64,000 nucleotides of DNA from Daphnia pulex. Its lineage: Eukaryota; Arthropoda; Branchiopoda; Diplostraca; Daphniidae. The translations under genes and the position numbers were made by a program. Of the stretch, positions 1 through 11,296 are shown in pieces. Location: assembly GCF_021134715.1 (NCBI RefSeq), contig NC_060024.1, positions 7,006,001 through 7,070,000 on the forward strand, in the 5' to 3' direction. Within the stretch, counting starts at the first letter, position 1. Every line of letters starts with the position of its first letter. The notes under the pieces are model-generated. The model saw only the letters and a program-made list of their open reading frames with translations, was not told the DNA's origin and did no database searches.

Positions 1-31
1 CATCTGCTTATTATTATCAAGGTATACGTAC

Positions 32-3000
32 TTGAACATTGACGTCACATCCGTATTTGAGAAGCATTTGAACACAACTGGGAAATTGCTTGTTGACGGC
101 CACATGCAACGGAGTACATCGGCCACGGTTTGTACTGTCAATAACAGCGCCTTTTTTTATGAGCAATTCCATAACCTCGGGCTGATTGCTGTCAGGAAAT
201 CATTTGGCAAAGGAGAAATCAATGTTTTAGTCGTTTGGCTACACGAAAATGAAATGATCCGATTACCCAAAAGCAGCATAATGTAATGCTGTATCACCGT
301 CATCGTCAGCAATCTCCATCGATGCCATCTTGGACAGTAGCAATCCAACGAGTTCAGTGTGGCCCTGGTGAGACGCAACCTGAAGGCAAGTCTTCCCACT
401 GCTTTTGGCATCGGCTTTATCAGGATGCTGTAGCAAGAGCTGTTCGAAAATATTAAATTGGCCTTGAGCGGCCGCTCTTACAAGCCGATCAGCCACGGTG
501 CCTTCGCTAAACGTCCCTGGTTGTTGTGACGGCTGCGAGAGAGGGGACAACTGCAACGGCTGCTTAGGGCCACTTACAAGCAGGTGAGAGAGCAACGAAG
601 CCAGCGGATCTGTAACGTTGAGTTGAAGAAGAAGAACAAGAAAACAAAAAAATAAATGGTATGTAAAAGGAAAGTAGTGGTGATTGGAAAGACCAACTTA
701 TATGTTCCTGTCGAATGCTTGCAGCCATGGTGTTGTGCAGTTCGGTCGCCGAACCGGGTAAAGGAGTGAGACACAAAGGATTCAGTGTCCACGTCTGCCC
801 ATCAACTGTAACTCTTAGATCACCGTCGTCATATACTTTGGTCACCTTTCCGATTTTCCCCAGAGCCTGGAAAGATTTCATTTGTTTCAATAAATCAGAC
901 GCTAGTTTTCTTTTTCAAATTCTATTTTTAGAAGTGACTGCCATTTCCCCTCCTACCAGACATTTACAGCTAACCGGCGAACGCTTTCATGTTTCGATTC
1001 GGTTTCCCAACAACTTGAAACAAATTCAATCAACTACAAGTAGAAGGGAGAAAAGGCGACGTCACTACAATTGATGTCCGAAGTCTATCAAAGTACACTT
1101 ACCGACCGCATTACATCCACCCACTCTCCATGGCCTCGCTGCAGTAGTTTCACATGAGCTATGTCATCCGTCAACCTTACTGCATCGCCAACGGAAAAAG
1201 CAGATAAACGATAAATGGCTCGCGGATGGAAAGTCCAACGTTGATTGCTGCCATCGAATTGAACTCGAATATCTCCTCGTTCAGTGACACGATGAACCGT
1301 TCCGACGTGTCCTATACACTGTTGGCATCAAAGAGTTATTGCCAATTTGCCATCCAACTGCTTGAGACAATCATTCATTTTCCAAAAGGTGAATTCAACT
1401 TACCTCTGCCATGCGCGGGTTCCATCCTCCGTGACCTTCTTGCATTTCTCGAAGTCGATCGGCGTCAACGGTGACTTTGACTTTGTCACCTACGCTGAAC
1501 GCAGGGACACCACCAGGTGAGCCAGGACCCCGCGGAGTTCTACTCGCGGAATCGCTGGATAACCCCAAAACTGGAAGGGCTTCCCGATAGTAAAATCCAC
1601 CAACTGCAGCATGGACCAACTTGAGATCCACTTTACCCTTGTGTCCGAGACGATAAACATTCGTTGAGCCGGAGGAAGCCCAAGCTACGTTGGCAACACT
1701 GCGACCAGATTCATTATCCCAACCGCGAACATCGACGACTCTTCCAATTTTCCCTTCCCCGCCATCCTAGGTTAACAAACAACATGTGTTTCATGAACAA
1801 TGGCAGCAAAAAGCCAAATGATCATAGTTCATTACTGGCAAAAAGGCATTACGAATGCATTCAATCAATGAATTATTACAAGATCTGCTTTGATTGAATT
1901 GATAATAGCCTACACATTGACAAATATTTTTACCTGATTTCCCCAATCCCAATCAGGACCTCGGACGACTTTGGCCCCTACGAATATACCTTTGACCTGA
2001 ACTTTAGACATATTTTGTCGTTTTTCCAATGCAACACTGGAAGTTCAAAAATTTTGATAATGCAAAGAATGAACGAATCCAGAACTCAAATTACCCAAAA
2101 GAAGATGAATTTTCGTAGCGTGAGAATGGGTGAGCCAGATCATGTTTATCTTCCATAAAACAAGATGTGCACAAGTCAAAATCTTTGCACAATTGGCACT
2201 TCCATCTCATTCCTGAGATTCCTTGGCACTTGCATCCATCACATACAATGTTTTGAAACTTCACACCAACAGTGGCATTATCACATACCTAAATTCCAAT
2301 AGATTTTATGATTGAAAATAAACAAATTTCAGATAATAAATGAATAGTTGGTTTAACCTACCCTTAAGTCATAAGCTCCTTGATAACCAACACGATAATT
2401 TGTCCTAGCTCCAGCATCCCACTGAACAACTACTGTTTTATCAGGACTTGATGGGCTTCCAAGTTTACCAATTTCTACAACAGTTCCAATATTTCCATCA
2501 CCACCATCTTGATTGCCCTGTACAAATATATGAAAATTTACATTTTGATTTTGATCAATTATTATTTAGGTTTACAAAAAAGCGTTGTTTTACAATACAC
2601 GGAAGATAAAAATAGGTCTAACACGTTTGATTTCAAAATTAATCAATGTATAAGAAAATAATGTCAATTTTAGTACACAAATTCCAGTCGAAGGCCTTGA
2701 ATCCGAAATCGATACCAATAATAACGGATCTTTTCAAATTGAAACTTATCTAGTTGACAAACCCAAATTAAAATTATTTTACTATAGTTGAAACAGATAT
2801 ACAGAAACAGAGTTTCTACTTCTATTGTCTAAAAATGAATTTTCAATATTCTCCCCAAACCATTGAACCTTATTGTGTAGGTATATTGTACTTAAACAAT
2901 TTACTTAACATTGTTCAACCAAAAGATCTTTTAAAATAATTTTGAACTATGGGCATAAATAAAAATTGCTTAAATTCAAGATTTTAACAGATAAATGGTG

Positions 3001-3246
3001 TGTCGGAAATCTTGAAAAGTGGGTATACAACTCTATTACCACAGTCAGGCTTCAACTGCTGGTTGTATACAATAAAGTCTCTTATTGTTCACTTACTGAA
3101 TATACTACTATCATGTTTATTATCATTGTGGTTTAATAAAGGGGCTGGAGAAAGAGTTAATGCCTAATGTAAACATTTAACTTGTGTTGTTATTGACTTA
3201 CCCATTTCCAATCTGGGCCTCGAACCACTCTAAGTCCAACATCCAT
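32..3246 (-). CDS. mib2: Mind bomb 2 E3 ubiquitin ligase (partial, 9 exons seen)
   Basis: MIB2-type RING E3 ligase; the family ubiquitinates Notch ligands and muscle proteins. Exons inferred from GT-AG sites and continuous frame: 3246-3202, 2517-2362, 2288-2095, 2036-1934, 1766-1404, 1318-1103, 866-698, 609-267, 188-32. Domain order: first MIB/HERC2 domain (starts MDVGLRVVRGPDWKWG, DGG motif), ZZ zinc finger (CDGC, CQLC, CTSC cysteine pairs), second MIB/HERC2 (VVRGPDWDWGNQDGG), REP repeats (REMQEGHGGWNPRMAE; VGTVHRVTERGD; GKIGKVTKVYDDGDLRV), then ankyrin repeats (DGDTALHYAAFG; TPLHVAVN). This order matches MIB2 rather than MIB1. The remaining ankyrins and the RING fingers lie beyond the left edge. 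The exon 7 donor (A|GTTGG, about 697/698) is the least certain junction. The first exon's ATG sits where MIB2 proteins begin. Confidence 0.93.
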
Positions 3247-4367
3247 TTCTTACCAAATACTCAGACTGTGAAATGAATTTTGACTTAATGATGCAAGGTT
3301 ACGACTGTTTTCTAACCCATTTCCGACTGTGCATAACTGAACTTTCAGAATTCTTTTGATAGAATGTTCATAACAATAGAACAATTTGGAGCATTCAAAT
3401 GTTACGAAAAACACACTAACAAAACAGAAAATTCCGAAACAGTATAAGCTCAAACTGTAACTTCTTATTAAAAAAGAACATGAAGAACCTTAGCATAAAA
3501 TACTGGTACATTTAACTAAGCCAATTAATAATCATATAGAAAAACCAAACAATGAAATCCTGAAACGATGAAATTTTGTATACCCCTAGTTCTAATAATG
3601 AAACTATCAACTCGGCCAATCGGGCGAGTCAAGCCTAGAATCCGCAATCCGGATTCCTCGAATTCGACCGATTTTCCACTTGACGGTTTTCAAGCAGAAT
3701 CCCCAAGTTCAGACGTTTGGTGTGATGTAGAGACATCTTGTGTGAAGATTTGTTATCGACCATGGGGGTAATTTATGGTTACTTGGCACTTGGCAGTGAC
3801 ATTCACTAATAATAAACGGTTTAGCCTATACGGAAAAAGCGTAATATTTATAATTTATATGACTAAACAGCTTTTCTTGTGGAATATTTAGAATGAAATT
3901 GACAATTTCGTGATTAATCCGCGATTCTTGCTTATAATCAGTCGGACATTTATACATACGAAATTGAGTTAACACATTTTGTTGGGATTGCTGCAGAGAT
4001 TTAATTTCTTTGCATTCAGAAAAATAATTAAGAGCTTGAAATTAATTGAAAAAATTTTAATGTGAAAAAGAATGTCTAATAGGCCTAGGATTAGGATTTT
4101 AGGAATCGTCGAACGAGTTCATTCGCAGCCGGCCATGGATCGAAGTTCTAATAACCATCACAGGTGTCGCTGAAGTTGGTACAGAAAAGCCATTCTCAGT
4201 CAGGGGCGTTAGTGGGACAGAAATCTTTTTTAGAAAGAGAGAGACACGCTGCTATATCTAGTAGGCTATGCCCAGAATGACGTCAAAAAGCGTCCATACT
4301 GCTAAATGTTAGACGTTAGAGGCTCCTCCATTGTACTGTCAAACTTTCAATCCTAATCGAAATCAAA
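3247..4367. promoter_or_regulatory. Shared upstream region of mib2 and synaptobrevin
   Basis: About 1.1 kb separates the mib2 start codon (minus) from the synaptobrevin first exon (plus), so the genes are divergent and any promoters for both should lie here. I see AT-rich sequence with no credible coding exon, TATA box pair or repeat. A direct control element was not recognised. Confidence 0.45.
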
Positions 4368-6313
4368 ATGTAAGAAAGAGTTATAATTATTTTGTACTTC
4401 TCATTTCAGACTGAACAGCTTCTGTTTCTTTTTCCGTTTTGAGATAATTGTAACTTTATTCTAAAGCCTACATCATAAATCGAGTGCTATCGGTGTCGAT
4501 GGGCGGGTTCTGTCAGAAAATGTCCACAATTGGGACATTGACAAACTAACCACGACTATTTTAGTTATTCTAGATTCTAAATTGTCCAGCTATTGAATCT
4601 TAATTACTGAAAATTTTGTAGCTGTAAAATGTCTTGTTTAATTGCATTAAAGGTCTGCTGCACCTGGATCAGAAGTTGGAGCTGATGGTCAAGCTCCAGT
4701 TGTTGGTGGAGCAAGGAATCCTCAACAAATGGCTGCCCAAAAAAGACTCCAACAAACTCAAGCACAAGTGGATGAGGTCATTATCTAAATACTTTGTTTT
4801 AAAAAACCTATTGATGATGTTTTTTATGGATAGGTTGTTGGAATCATGCGAGTCAATGTTGAGAAAGTGTTGGAGAGAGACCAAAAACTTTCAGAGCTAG
4901 ATGACAGAGCAGGTAACATAGGTGTTTAACATCAGTGATAGCAATTTTAACTTAAAATTGTTGCAGATTGTTTGTGTGCATTTTAAATTTAATATAATTA
5001 GTATTAGTGCTGAACAGATCTGGTATCTATTTTTGTGGTGTCTTCTATACATTGATTGATCTGCTTGTGTTGTCTATGTTTAAAATTAAGTATTTTATAA
5101 ATATAATATAGTTTTATCAATTTTACATTTCTATTAGATGCTTTGCAACAAGGAGCTTCACAGTTTGAACAACAAGCTGGAAAATTGAAAAGGAAGTTTT
5201 GGTGGAAGAATTTGAAGGTAAGAATAAACTTGAAATAATATTGAAGGAAATAGCATAATCAAATATTAAAATGGAATATAATGGAATAAATTGTGAGTAA
5301 TCCTAGATTTTGTGTGAGATTGATAAAACTAACATTAAATTAAAAATAAATTAGCTATGGAAATGTGTAATACTGTTCTTTCTCTTTAGATGATGATTGT
5401 AATGGGTGTAATTGGACTGATAATCCTAATCATCATAATAGGTATGTATTAGTTTGAATTTAAAATTAGTGTTGAAAACAGTTTTGGTGTTATGGGAAAA
5501 ATTTCATAGAAAATTTGTATTAAAATTGAAAGCGGTGATCTAATTAATTTACTTCCAACATTCTTTTGGCTGCTGATGGACTCTTGTCATTTATAACATT
5601 TCTTTGTCTTTAGTCAACTTCATGTAAAACTCATTGAGACACTTATATGGATCATTCCTTTTACTTTCCTTAAAAGTTCCACCTTAGTTAAAGTGAAAGC
5701 TGACAAAGTTATATCAATCTACTATGTTCTTGCTTTTCAAGACATTTAATTAAGTAGAATTTGAAGACTAGATAACTAGACTAGATGCCTCCATTATTGT
5801 CATTTTTTCAACCTTTAATAAATAAGGGTATGTTGGCTAGACAAGTTTTTAAATGGTTGTCAAGTTTTTAGATGTGCATCCGTAGAACTATCAAATATCT
5901 GGTTTTGTTGGATGAGTGATGTGTTTATTGTAGTAGTCGTTGCGACATTGACCGTCAACGTATTACAACAGATTCTCATTACGCTAGCGTAATCTGAATG
6001 TACTAGTTCATTTTGTGTTTGTTGATTGCTGACTAATTTGTTTTCTTTACCTTGATTCTCCCCTCGTGTATTGTCATACTAAACTATTACTCAGTTGTTT
6101 CAAAATTGAAGGACTGTTCGATTTTCAATGAATTTGGGGTTTTTAGTTCCTAAGTATTTCAGTTTAGCGTGTTTATTTTGTAATTTTATGTTTTTTCACC
6201 TTTTTTTACTTTTTTCGATTTACTTGTTTTTAATTTTGTTTTCCAATTTAGTTTGGGCCACTGCCGGTTCTAGTAATAACAGCATCACAGACTCGACGAC
6301 AAATTCACCTTAA
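4368..6313 (+). CDS. Syb: Synaptobrevin / VAMP (v-SNARE)
   Basis: R-SNARE of secretory and synaptic vesicles; pairs with syntaxin and SNAP-25 in membrane fusion. Coding exons: 4368-4369 (AT of the start codon only), 4653-4776, 4834-4912, 5138-5217, 5390-5441, then a last exon. The start is split: exon 1 ends in AT before GTAAGA and exon 2 supplies G, giving a protein beginning [14 protein letters not shown] Gly/Pro-rich N-terminus is followed by the R-SNARE motif ([58 protein letters not shown]) containing the conserved zero-layer Arg, then a C-terminal anchor ([17 protein letters not shown]). The exon at 6252-6313 gives the tail [20 protein letters not shown], which resembles insect Syb-type tails. 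Two other in-phase last exons exist (separate entry). The donor after exon 2 (GTCATT) is weak. Confidence 0.93.
5614..5992 (+). other. Syb: Two alternative last exons of synaptobrevin
   Basis: Exon 5 ends with one base of a codon. Three downstream acceptors restore the frame. At 5614-5627 the tail is only V-N-F-M before TAA. At 5934-5992 the tail is [19 protein letters not shown] before TAA, extending the membrane segment; a tandem TAGTAG acceptor there could add or drop one Val. The third, 6252-6313, gives a polar lumenal tail. Vertebrate VAMP1 is known to use alternative C-terminal exons, so isoform choice is plausible. Only transcripts can show which are used. Confidence 0.55.
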
Positions 6314-6928
6314 GCAATTTGGCGACGTTTCTTGTTTTGAGTTTGCGCATTCATCATCCTTCTGTTGATGAGCTTTACTTTTTCCTGTTGTCAGTTTCGT
6401 GGTACTAGTCCACACGGGTTTGCGTTGGGAAACAGTAATATACATGAATTATATGTACGTCATGTTGTATAACCTTTCTGCCAAGAGTTGCGTTTTCCAT
6501 CAACATCAGAAGTTCAAGATCCTAGGCAGGAAGTTTCCGTGCGGAAACAACGAACTATTCTTGTCTTCTTTCAGCAACGTTTAACCCTTCGCCGTTGGAT
6601 ATGTTTTATTGCTTACCTATGTTACTTATCTAATGTTACATGTAATCTGATAGCTTGGACTTTCACCGTTTCTATTGTATTATATGTAATCCATCAGCTC
6701 CTTGACATTGAGTCTAATTCTTGTCCCCTGTTATTGCACTTGATTTAAGGGAAGTTTGCATTTGCACCAGGTTAATTTACTATCTTCTTCAATGGTAGAA
6801 TTTTTTTGAAACCAGCATTCTTTAATTGTCTGTGAGTGTATAGATTAATATCCCAATTTTTTTATCATTACACATGTCGTTTATGTGTTTATTCAATTCT
6901 TTAAATTTTTACAACGAACCTACGAAAT
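6314..6928. other. 3' UTR / convergent intergenic region
   Basis: Lies between the last synaptobrevin stop and the mRpS10 stop on the other strand, so the two genes converge. AT-rich with no recognised domain; it probably holds both 3' UTRs. Confidence 0.5.
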
Positions 6929-7615
6929 TTATTTCAAAGTTACTGATGGAACGTGATCAGTCAATTGCGCTGGCAAATCCATAAATGATTTCTACAGAAA
7001 AATGAAATGGTAAAAAAAATAATAATAAATATCAAGATAACGTTAATACCTTTGAAACCTTGAGAGAAACACCTTCTGGAACATTTCGTTGGATATACTC
7101 CAAAAAAGTTTTCAGAGTTGATTCTGTTAGTCTTTCATAAATCATGTGACGAAAATATGTTCGAACTTCATATTGAACTCTATGTTTTTTGTAAATATGG
7201 ACTGACTTCAGAAGAGTCAGTCTATGGTGATGTGGTTTTTGAGGAGCCCAACTTTAAATGAGAAAAATTAGCATAGAAAAGAAAATGAACAACACAGAAG
7301 AGAAAACTAGAAAATCATAGTTTTACCATTTGCCTATTGTTATTCCCAATTGCTTTGCAGCATAAGTGGCAAACCATTCATAGCTTAGCAGCACTGCTGG
7401 TTCCCCACTGCGTATCTCAACCTCTACACTTCCATATAGAATATCTTTTTTCTCACTGTGATTCTAACAAAAATGTGTTAATTTATAGCAACATACATAG
7501 TTAAAATAATATTCACCTCAAGGTTTACACTATTTGAAGTGCTATATAATCTTGTTGGAATTAAGTTATTTCTTACAAGATGTACTTTGTTATTGTTGAT
7601 AAAAGTACGTTGCAT
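6929..7615 (-). CDS. mRpS10: Mitochondrial small ribosomal subunit protein uS10m
   Basis: Component of the mitochondrial 28S small subunit. Exons by frame and GT-AG sites: 7615-7517, 7463-7327, 7251-7050, 6991-6929. The N-terminus ([18 protein letters not shown], with Arg and no acidic residues) looks like a mitochondrial targeting peptide. The S10 fold follows: [18 protein letters not shown], then [56 protein letters not shown] and [18 protein letters not shown]. The [14 protein letters not shown] and [11 protein letters not shown] segments are typical of metazoan MRPS10. An intron acceptor just upstream of the start (about 7653) suggests a spliced 5' UTR. Alternative start: further upstream in the same exon there is no other in-frame ATG that I see. 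Confidence 0.92.
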
Positions 7616-7771
7616 TCCATTTTCCCCAAGAATATTTGAGTATGATTTATTTATAACCTGGAATAAAATTTGTAAGGATGAAACCGAAAAGCAGGTTTTA
7701 AAAAGTTCGAATGGGATTTTTTACGCGCAGATAATGAGACATAATGGCTAGCTCCGAAGTTACACTTGTTC

Positions 7772-8672
7772 CTGAAAATCAGTGCTTCCACTTTTTGTTT
7801 CTGAGATACGCCGGGACGTTGCCAGAAAACCCTAATCTAGGTTTTTTTTTAAAGTAAAAAACCCCCAAAAAAACCCTGCTTTTTAAAATGAAAAAACCCC
7901 GAAAAACAATAGAATTTTGTTTAAAAACCCTGTAAAATTTTATATTTACATCCTTTGATCATTTCGGATTCGGAAGTTGATTCGTTAAATGGTAGCGACA
8001 AAAGACACCGTCCTTGCCAAAAATAAAAAATTCTGATTTTGTAAAAAAATTGGATGAAACTCCCATTTTTTTTTACAGAATTAGTTATTCTATCAATTTC
8101 GCTGAAAAAAATGATAAAATTTTTGTAAAAAGGAAAGGTAATTCTCTGCCCGTCTTTGCCTTGAACCTTCACCTTCTTTCATGGGCAATAACCGCTCTTC
8201 CAACTAGGCTACCATTTCTTAATTTCTTGGGATAAACACAGCTAAAAAACGAGCCCAGAGTGGCTAGCAGAGTCAAACGAATAGGACCGAAAATTCTATT
8301 CGAATGGGGTTTTGCGCTATTGCACCGTCAGGCCGCTAGGGGCGCTCTGACGGCTGACGGTTGGGGGGTACCCCTCTCTAGTCTCTACATCTGACGGCTG
8401 GGTGTACGGACACGGACCCTATCCCCCCTTTCCTGGAACCTTTACAGACTCCAGTGCGGTACCTAGCGGTTGGCATAGGCATAGCAAAATTATAAACTTC
8501 TACGTCAAGCAGCGCTGAAGCGACCGTTTTTTAAAAAAACTTGAAAATTTTGGAAAACCTGAAAAAAAACCCTGGATTTATAGAAAACCCTGTAAAGTCT
8601 TTAAACCCCTAAATGGGTCGAAAAACCCTAAAACAGGGTAAAAACCCTGAAAGTGGAAGCACTGCTGAAAAT
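7772..8672. mobile_element. hAT-type non-autonomous element with 8-bp TSD
   Basis: The element occupies 7780-8664. Ends are inverted (CAGTGCTTCCACTTT at the left, its complement AAAGTGGAAGCACTG at the right), matching the CAGTG start of many hAT elements. Identical 8-bp flanks CTGAAAAT lie at 7772-7779 and 8665-8672, as expected for hAT. It has no transposase ORF; many AAACCCTG-type short motifs fill both ends. A copy of the GTCAGG/GGCGC repeat sits inside at about 8308-8400. Confidence 0.85.
8308..8400. repeat. GTCAGG/GGCGC palindromic repeat, copy 1
   Basis: Contains GGTTTTGCGCTATTGCACC followed by CCGTCAGGCCGCTAGGGGCG and a CTGACGGCTGACGG end, so the CCGTCAG and CTGACGG ends can pair around a GGCGC core. 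The same block recurs several times at 10285-10670. It lies inside the hAT-type element, so it was carried by or inserted into it. Confidence 0.7.
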
Positions 8673-8713
8673 TCCCAAACCAAAATTTTATAGGCCTAGC
8701 TGACGGACGGAGA

Positions 8714-9350
8714 ACAGCAGACAGTGCTGCCACTTCTGAAATAGCAAAGTCGTGCAGGGTTGCCTAAAAAGTCCCGAAAATCCGTTTTTTTTAAAAATCC
8801 TGCACTTTATCTTGCACGATTTTCTTCAAGATCCCGCAAAATCTTGCAAAAAAAATAACCCGCATAAATCCGACACGATCCGACATAATTTCCTAGTTAT
8901 CCTAGTATATTTGAAGTCTTTTCTTGTCAGACAGATGACAGTAAAACATTATTTTGATACTGTTGACCGACAGTTAAAAGCTAACGACGGGAGACGGTGA
9001 TGAAAGTTTTAAATTAAAATCTCGAGTTTCCAACGCTACCATTAGTTAATGGTGGCACTGGCTTTGACTTTTAAGGCGTTTAACCATCCTTTCTGGAACT
9101 TCGATGGATGCGCTTGAAGCTTGTTGGTTGACCAGACAACAGCGCCACAGTGGTCTCAATTGTTGTCTACTGCAAATTTCAATTGATTAATACAATTATC
9201 ACCAGATATTCAAAAAATCCCCAAAAATTACCAGAAATCCGACAAAAAATTCGAAAATCCTGCAAAATCTTGCGTGCCAATGTCATGCAAGCACTTCGAA
9301 AATCCTGCAAAAACGGACAAATCCGACATAGTAGCAGCACTGACAGCAGA
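8714..9350. mobile_element. Second hAT-type non-autonomous element with 8-bp TSD
   Basis: The element occupies 8722-9342. Left end CAGTGCTGCCACTTC; right end GTAGCAGCACTG is the near-complement. The 8-bp flanks ACAGCAGA at 8714-8721 and 9343-9350 are identical. Subterminal regions carry many AATCCTGCAAAA/TCTTGC motifs on both sides, a common transposase-binding arrangement in hAT elements. No transposase ORF. Confidence 0.87.
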
Positions 9351-9424
9351 ACATATATTGGGAACATGGAGCCCTAACAACAATGTTGCGCGATTTAAAA
9401 AATCGAATATTCATTCGTGCAAGC

Positions 9425-9555
9425 AGAGCAGAGCCATAGATGCCTGGTCGGTTCACGGCTGTGTTGGCTTCCCTATCCCGGTTTCAGGGTAAACGTAAGC
9501 CGATTTGGAAACTGGAATGAGCGCCTCTAGTGAGTGTGTCAGCTACTACGTGAAG
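9425..9555. repeat. Dispersed repeat, copy 1 (pair with 50523)
   Basis: A stretch reading CCTGGTCGGTTCACGGCTGT, then CTTCCCTATCCCGGTTTCAG, GTAAGCCGATTTGGAAACTG and a GTGAGTGTGTCAGCTACTAC end recurs almost unchanged at 50535-50655. No coding potential. Two copies 41 kb apart indicate a dispersed family, not a tandem array. Confidence 0.75.
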
Positions 9556-9897
9556 CCAGCCAATCAGGAAGGTTCTATGAAAAACTCATTGGCCAATCAC
9601 AGCTTACTTTTCTACAAGAAGTGAACAATAATAAAAAGGTAGAAGTATCCAACTGTCAAACCTCTAAGTCTTATCTAAGTGTCCTATCTTTCTAAGTGTC
9701 CTCACATTCTTACATTTTATTGTTTGGTTGTGTAAAAAAAATTATGTAATGACATGGTACGTTTTATTCTTAGTTACTTTGAATTTTATTCTCTTTCGTA
9801 TTACTAGTGTAGTTACAAATGGGTATGTATTTACACGAATCATTTCCTTGCATACAATGTTTCATAAATACAGAGGTACCTATGCAAGTTTTGCCAA

Positions 9898-9923
9898 TTT
9901 TTTTTTTTTTTTTTTTTTTTTTT
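9898..9923. repeat. Poly(T) tract
   Basis: A run of about 26 T. On the minus strand it reads poly(A) directly after the 10238-9924 reading frame, so it could be the A-tail of a retroposed sequence or a simple slippage tract. Confidence 0.7.
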
Positions 9924-10260
9924 ACATTTGCTGAATCGATCGTTGAAATCCTTTATCAATTGCGTTATATCTTCAATCGTTGTGAAATGGTTTGACAAAG
10001 CAGTAGTGCTTGATGGAATGTTCTTTCCGTTGACATAATACATTACTTCTTGTTTGTTTTGAAACCATACACTTTTTACATTAAAATTTCCATTTGGTAG
10101 TTGATCCATCGAAATGCAAAAAATCATTTGTTTGCTTTGATCAAAAGACCACATCCAATTCTTTAGTACTTTTGATAAATATACTAGTGACTGAAAAGTA
10201 AAAAAATTAGACTCGAAATTAGTAGAACTTGCTTCCATAGAAGGTGATGTAACTGTCGTA
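9924..10260 (-). pseudogene. Unrecognised protein fragment ending at poly(A)
   Basis: An open frame of about 105 residues beginning MEASSTNFESNFFTFQSL; the frame is also open upstream (IDLTENLAVVIEDTTVT) until repeat sequence starts near 10285. It has a plausible residue mix (NWMWSFDQSKQMIFCISMDQ; EDITQLIKDFNDRFSK) and ends in a lysine run made by the poly(A) tract. I do not recognise a family. The repeat block cutting its 5' side and the A-tract at its 3' side suggest a retroposed or interrupted gene piece; a last exon of a longer gene is the alternative. Confidence 0.35.
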
Positions 10261-10284
10261 TCTTCAATGACAACAGCAAGATTT

Positions 10285-10870
10285 TCGGTCAGGTCTATTG
10301 CACCGTCGGGCTGACGGTGCTCGAATGAGGTTTTGCGCTATTGCACCGTCAGGCTGACGGAGCTTGAATGAGGTTTTGCACTATTGCACCGTCAGGCCGC
10401 TAGGGGCGCTCTGACGGCTGACGGCTGGGGTACCCTCCCTCTTTCTGACGGCTGGAGCGAAGCTACCCCCTTCCTGACGGCTGGAGCAACCCTCCCCCTT
10501 TCTGACGGCTGGGTGTACCTCCTTTCCAGGCCGCTAGGGGCGCTGTGACGACTGACGGTTGGGCCTCTCTACACAGTCTACAGTTGGCGCTTACCCTCCC
10601 CCTTTCTGACGGCTGGGTGTACGTGTACCAACCGTCAGGCCGCTAGGGGCGCTGTGACGGCTGACTGTAACCACCATGCACCATTCATAATGTGTAATTT
10701 TAAATATTTTCATATTCCTTGTTTTGCATGCTGTATATAAATGTTTTTTGGCTTGCTTTAATGTTCAAATACAAAGTGTTTTGTAATTTATTACTTCATT
10801 CAATTAATAATAAAAATACTGAGTCAGTTATTCATACTGTTACGCCGCTAGGGGCGCTTGATATTAAAAG
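10285..10870. repeat. Cluster of GTCAGG/GGCGC palindromic repeats
   Basis: At least five partial or full units related to the one at 8308-8400, with the shared block ATTGCACCGTCAGG, GCCGCTAGGGGCGCT and variants of CTGACGGCTGACGG, separated by short CCCTCCCCCTTTCTGACGGC spacers. A lone GCCGCTAGGGGCGCTTGAT lies at about 10845. Unit boundaries vary, so this looks like repeated insertion or local rearrangement rather than clean tandem duplication. Confidence 0.75.
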
Positions 10871-11296
10871 TTACCGCGACATTATGAAAACGAGCTAATG
10901 AATTCATCCCGCGGCTATCTCGTGAATTACTCAATGAAAATAGGCTTACTGTTTAGACTTAATTAATCTTTCGCGCCAGATTGACATGACACTGCACTGC
11001 TGACTGACCACCAAATTTCACCTCCAAGTTTGAATTTGAATTTTCTTTGAATTTTACTTTTCATCGTTTGACTTTTCCTTTACTTTAAGTTTGTGTATTA
11101 CCAGTTTAAGTTGGATTACCAGTTTTACTTTTAGTTTTTGTTTAAGTTGTAAGTTTTTGTAGTTATTGTTCTTTCTTTTGTTTGTTTCTTACTTTGTTTG
11201 TTTTTTACTTTGTATTAAGTTTGTGTTAGCTCTAAGTTTCTCTTCTTGTTCTTGTTTTACTACTTATAATTAGTCTTAGTTTGTTAAGTTCCTGTT

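Noticed and set aside
9728..9934. Phe-rich 68-residue plus frame
   Set aside because: It runs into the poly(T) tract and has only hydrophobic low-complexity content.
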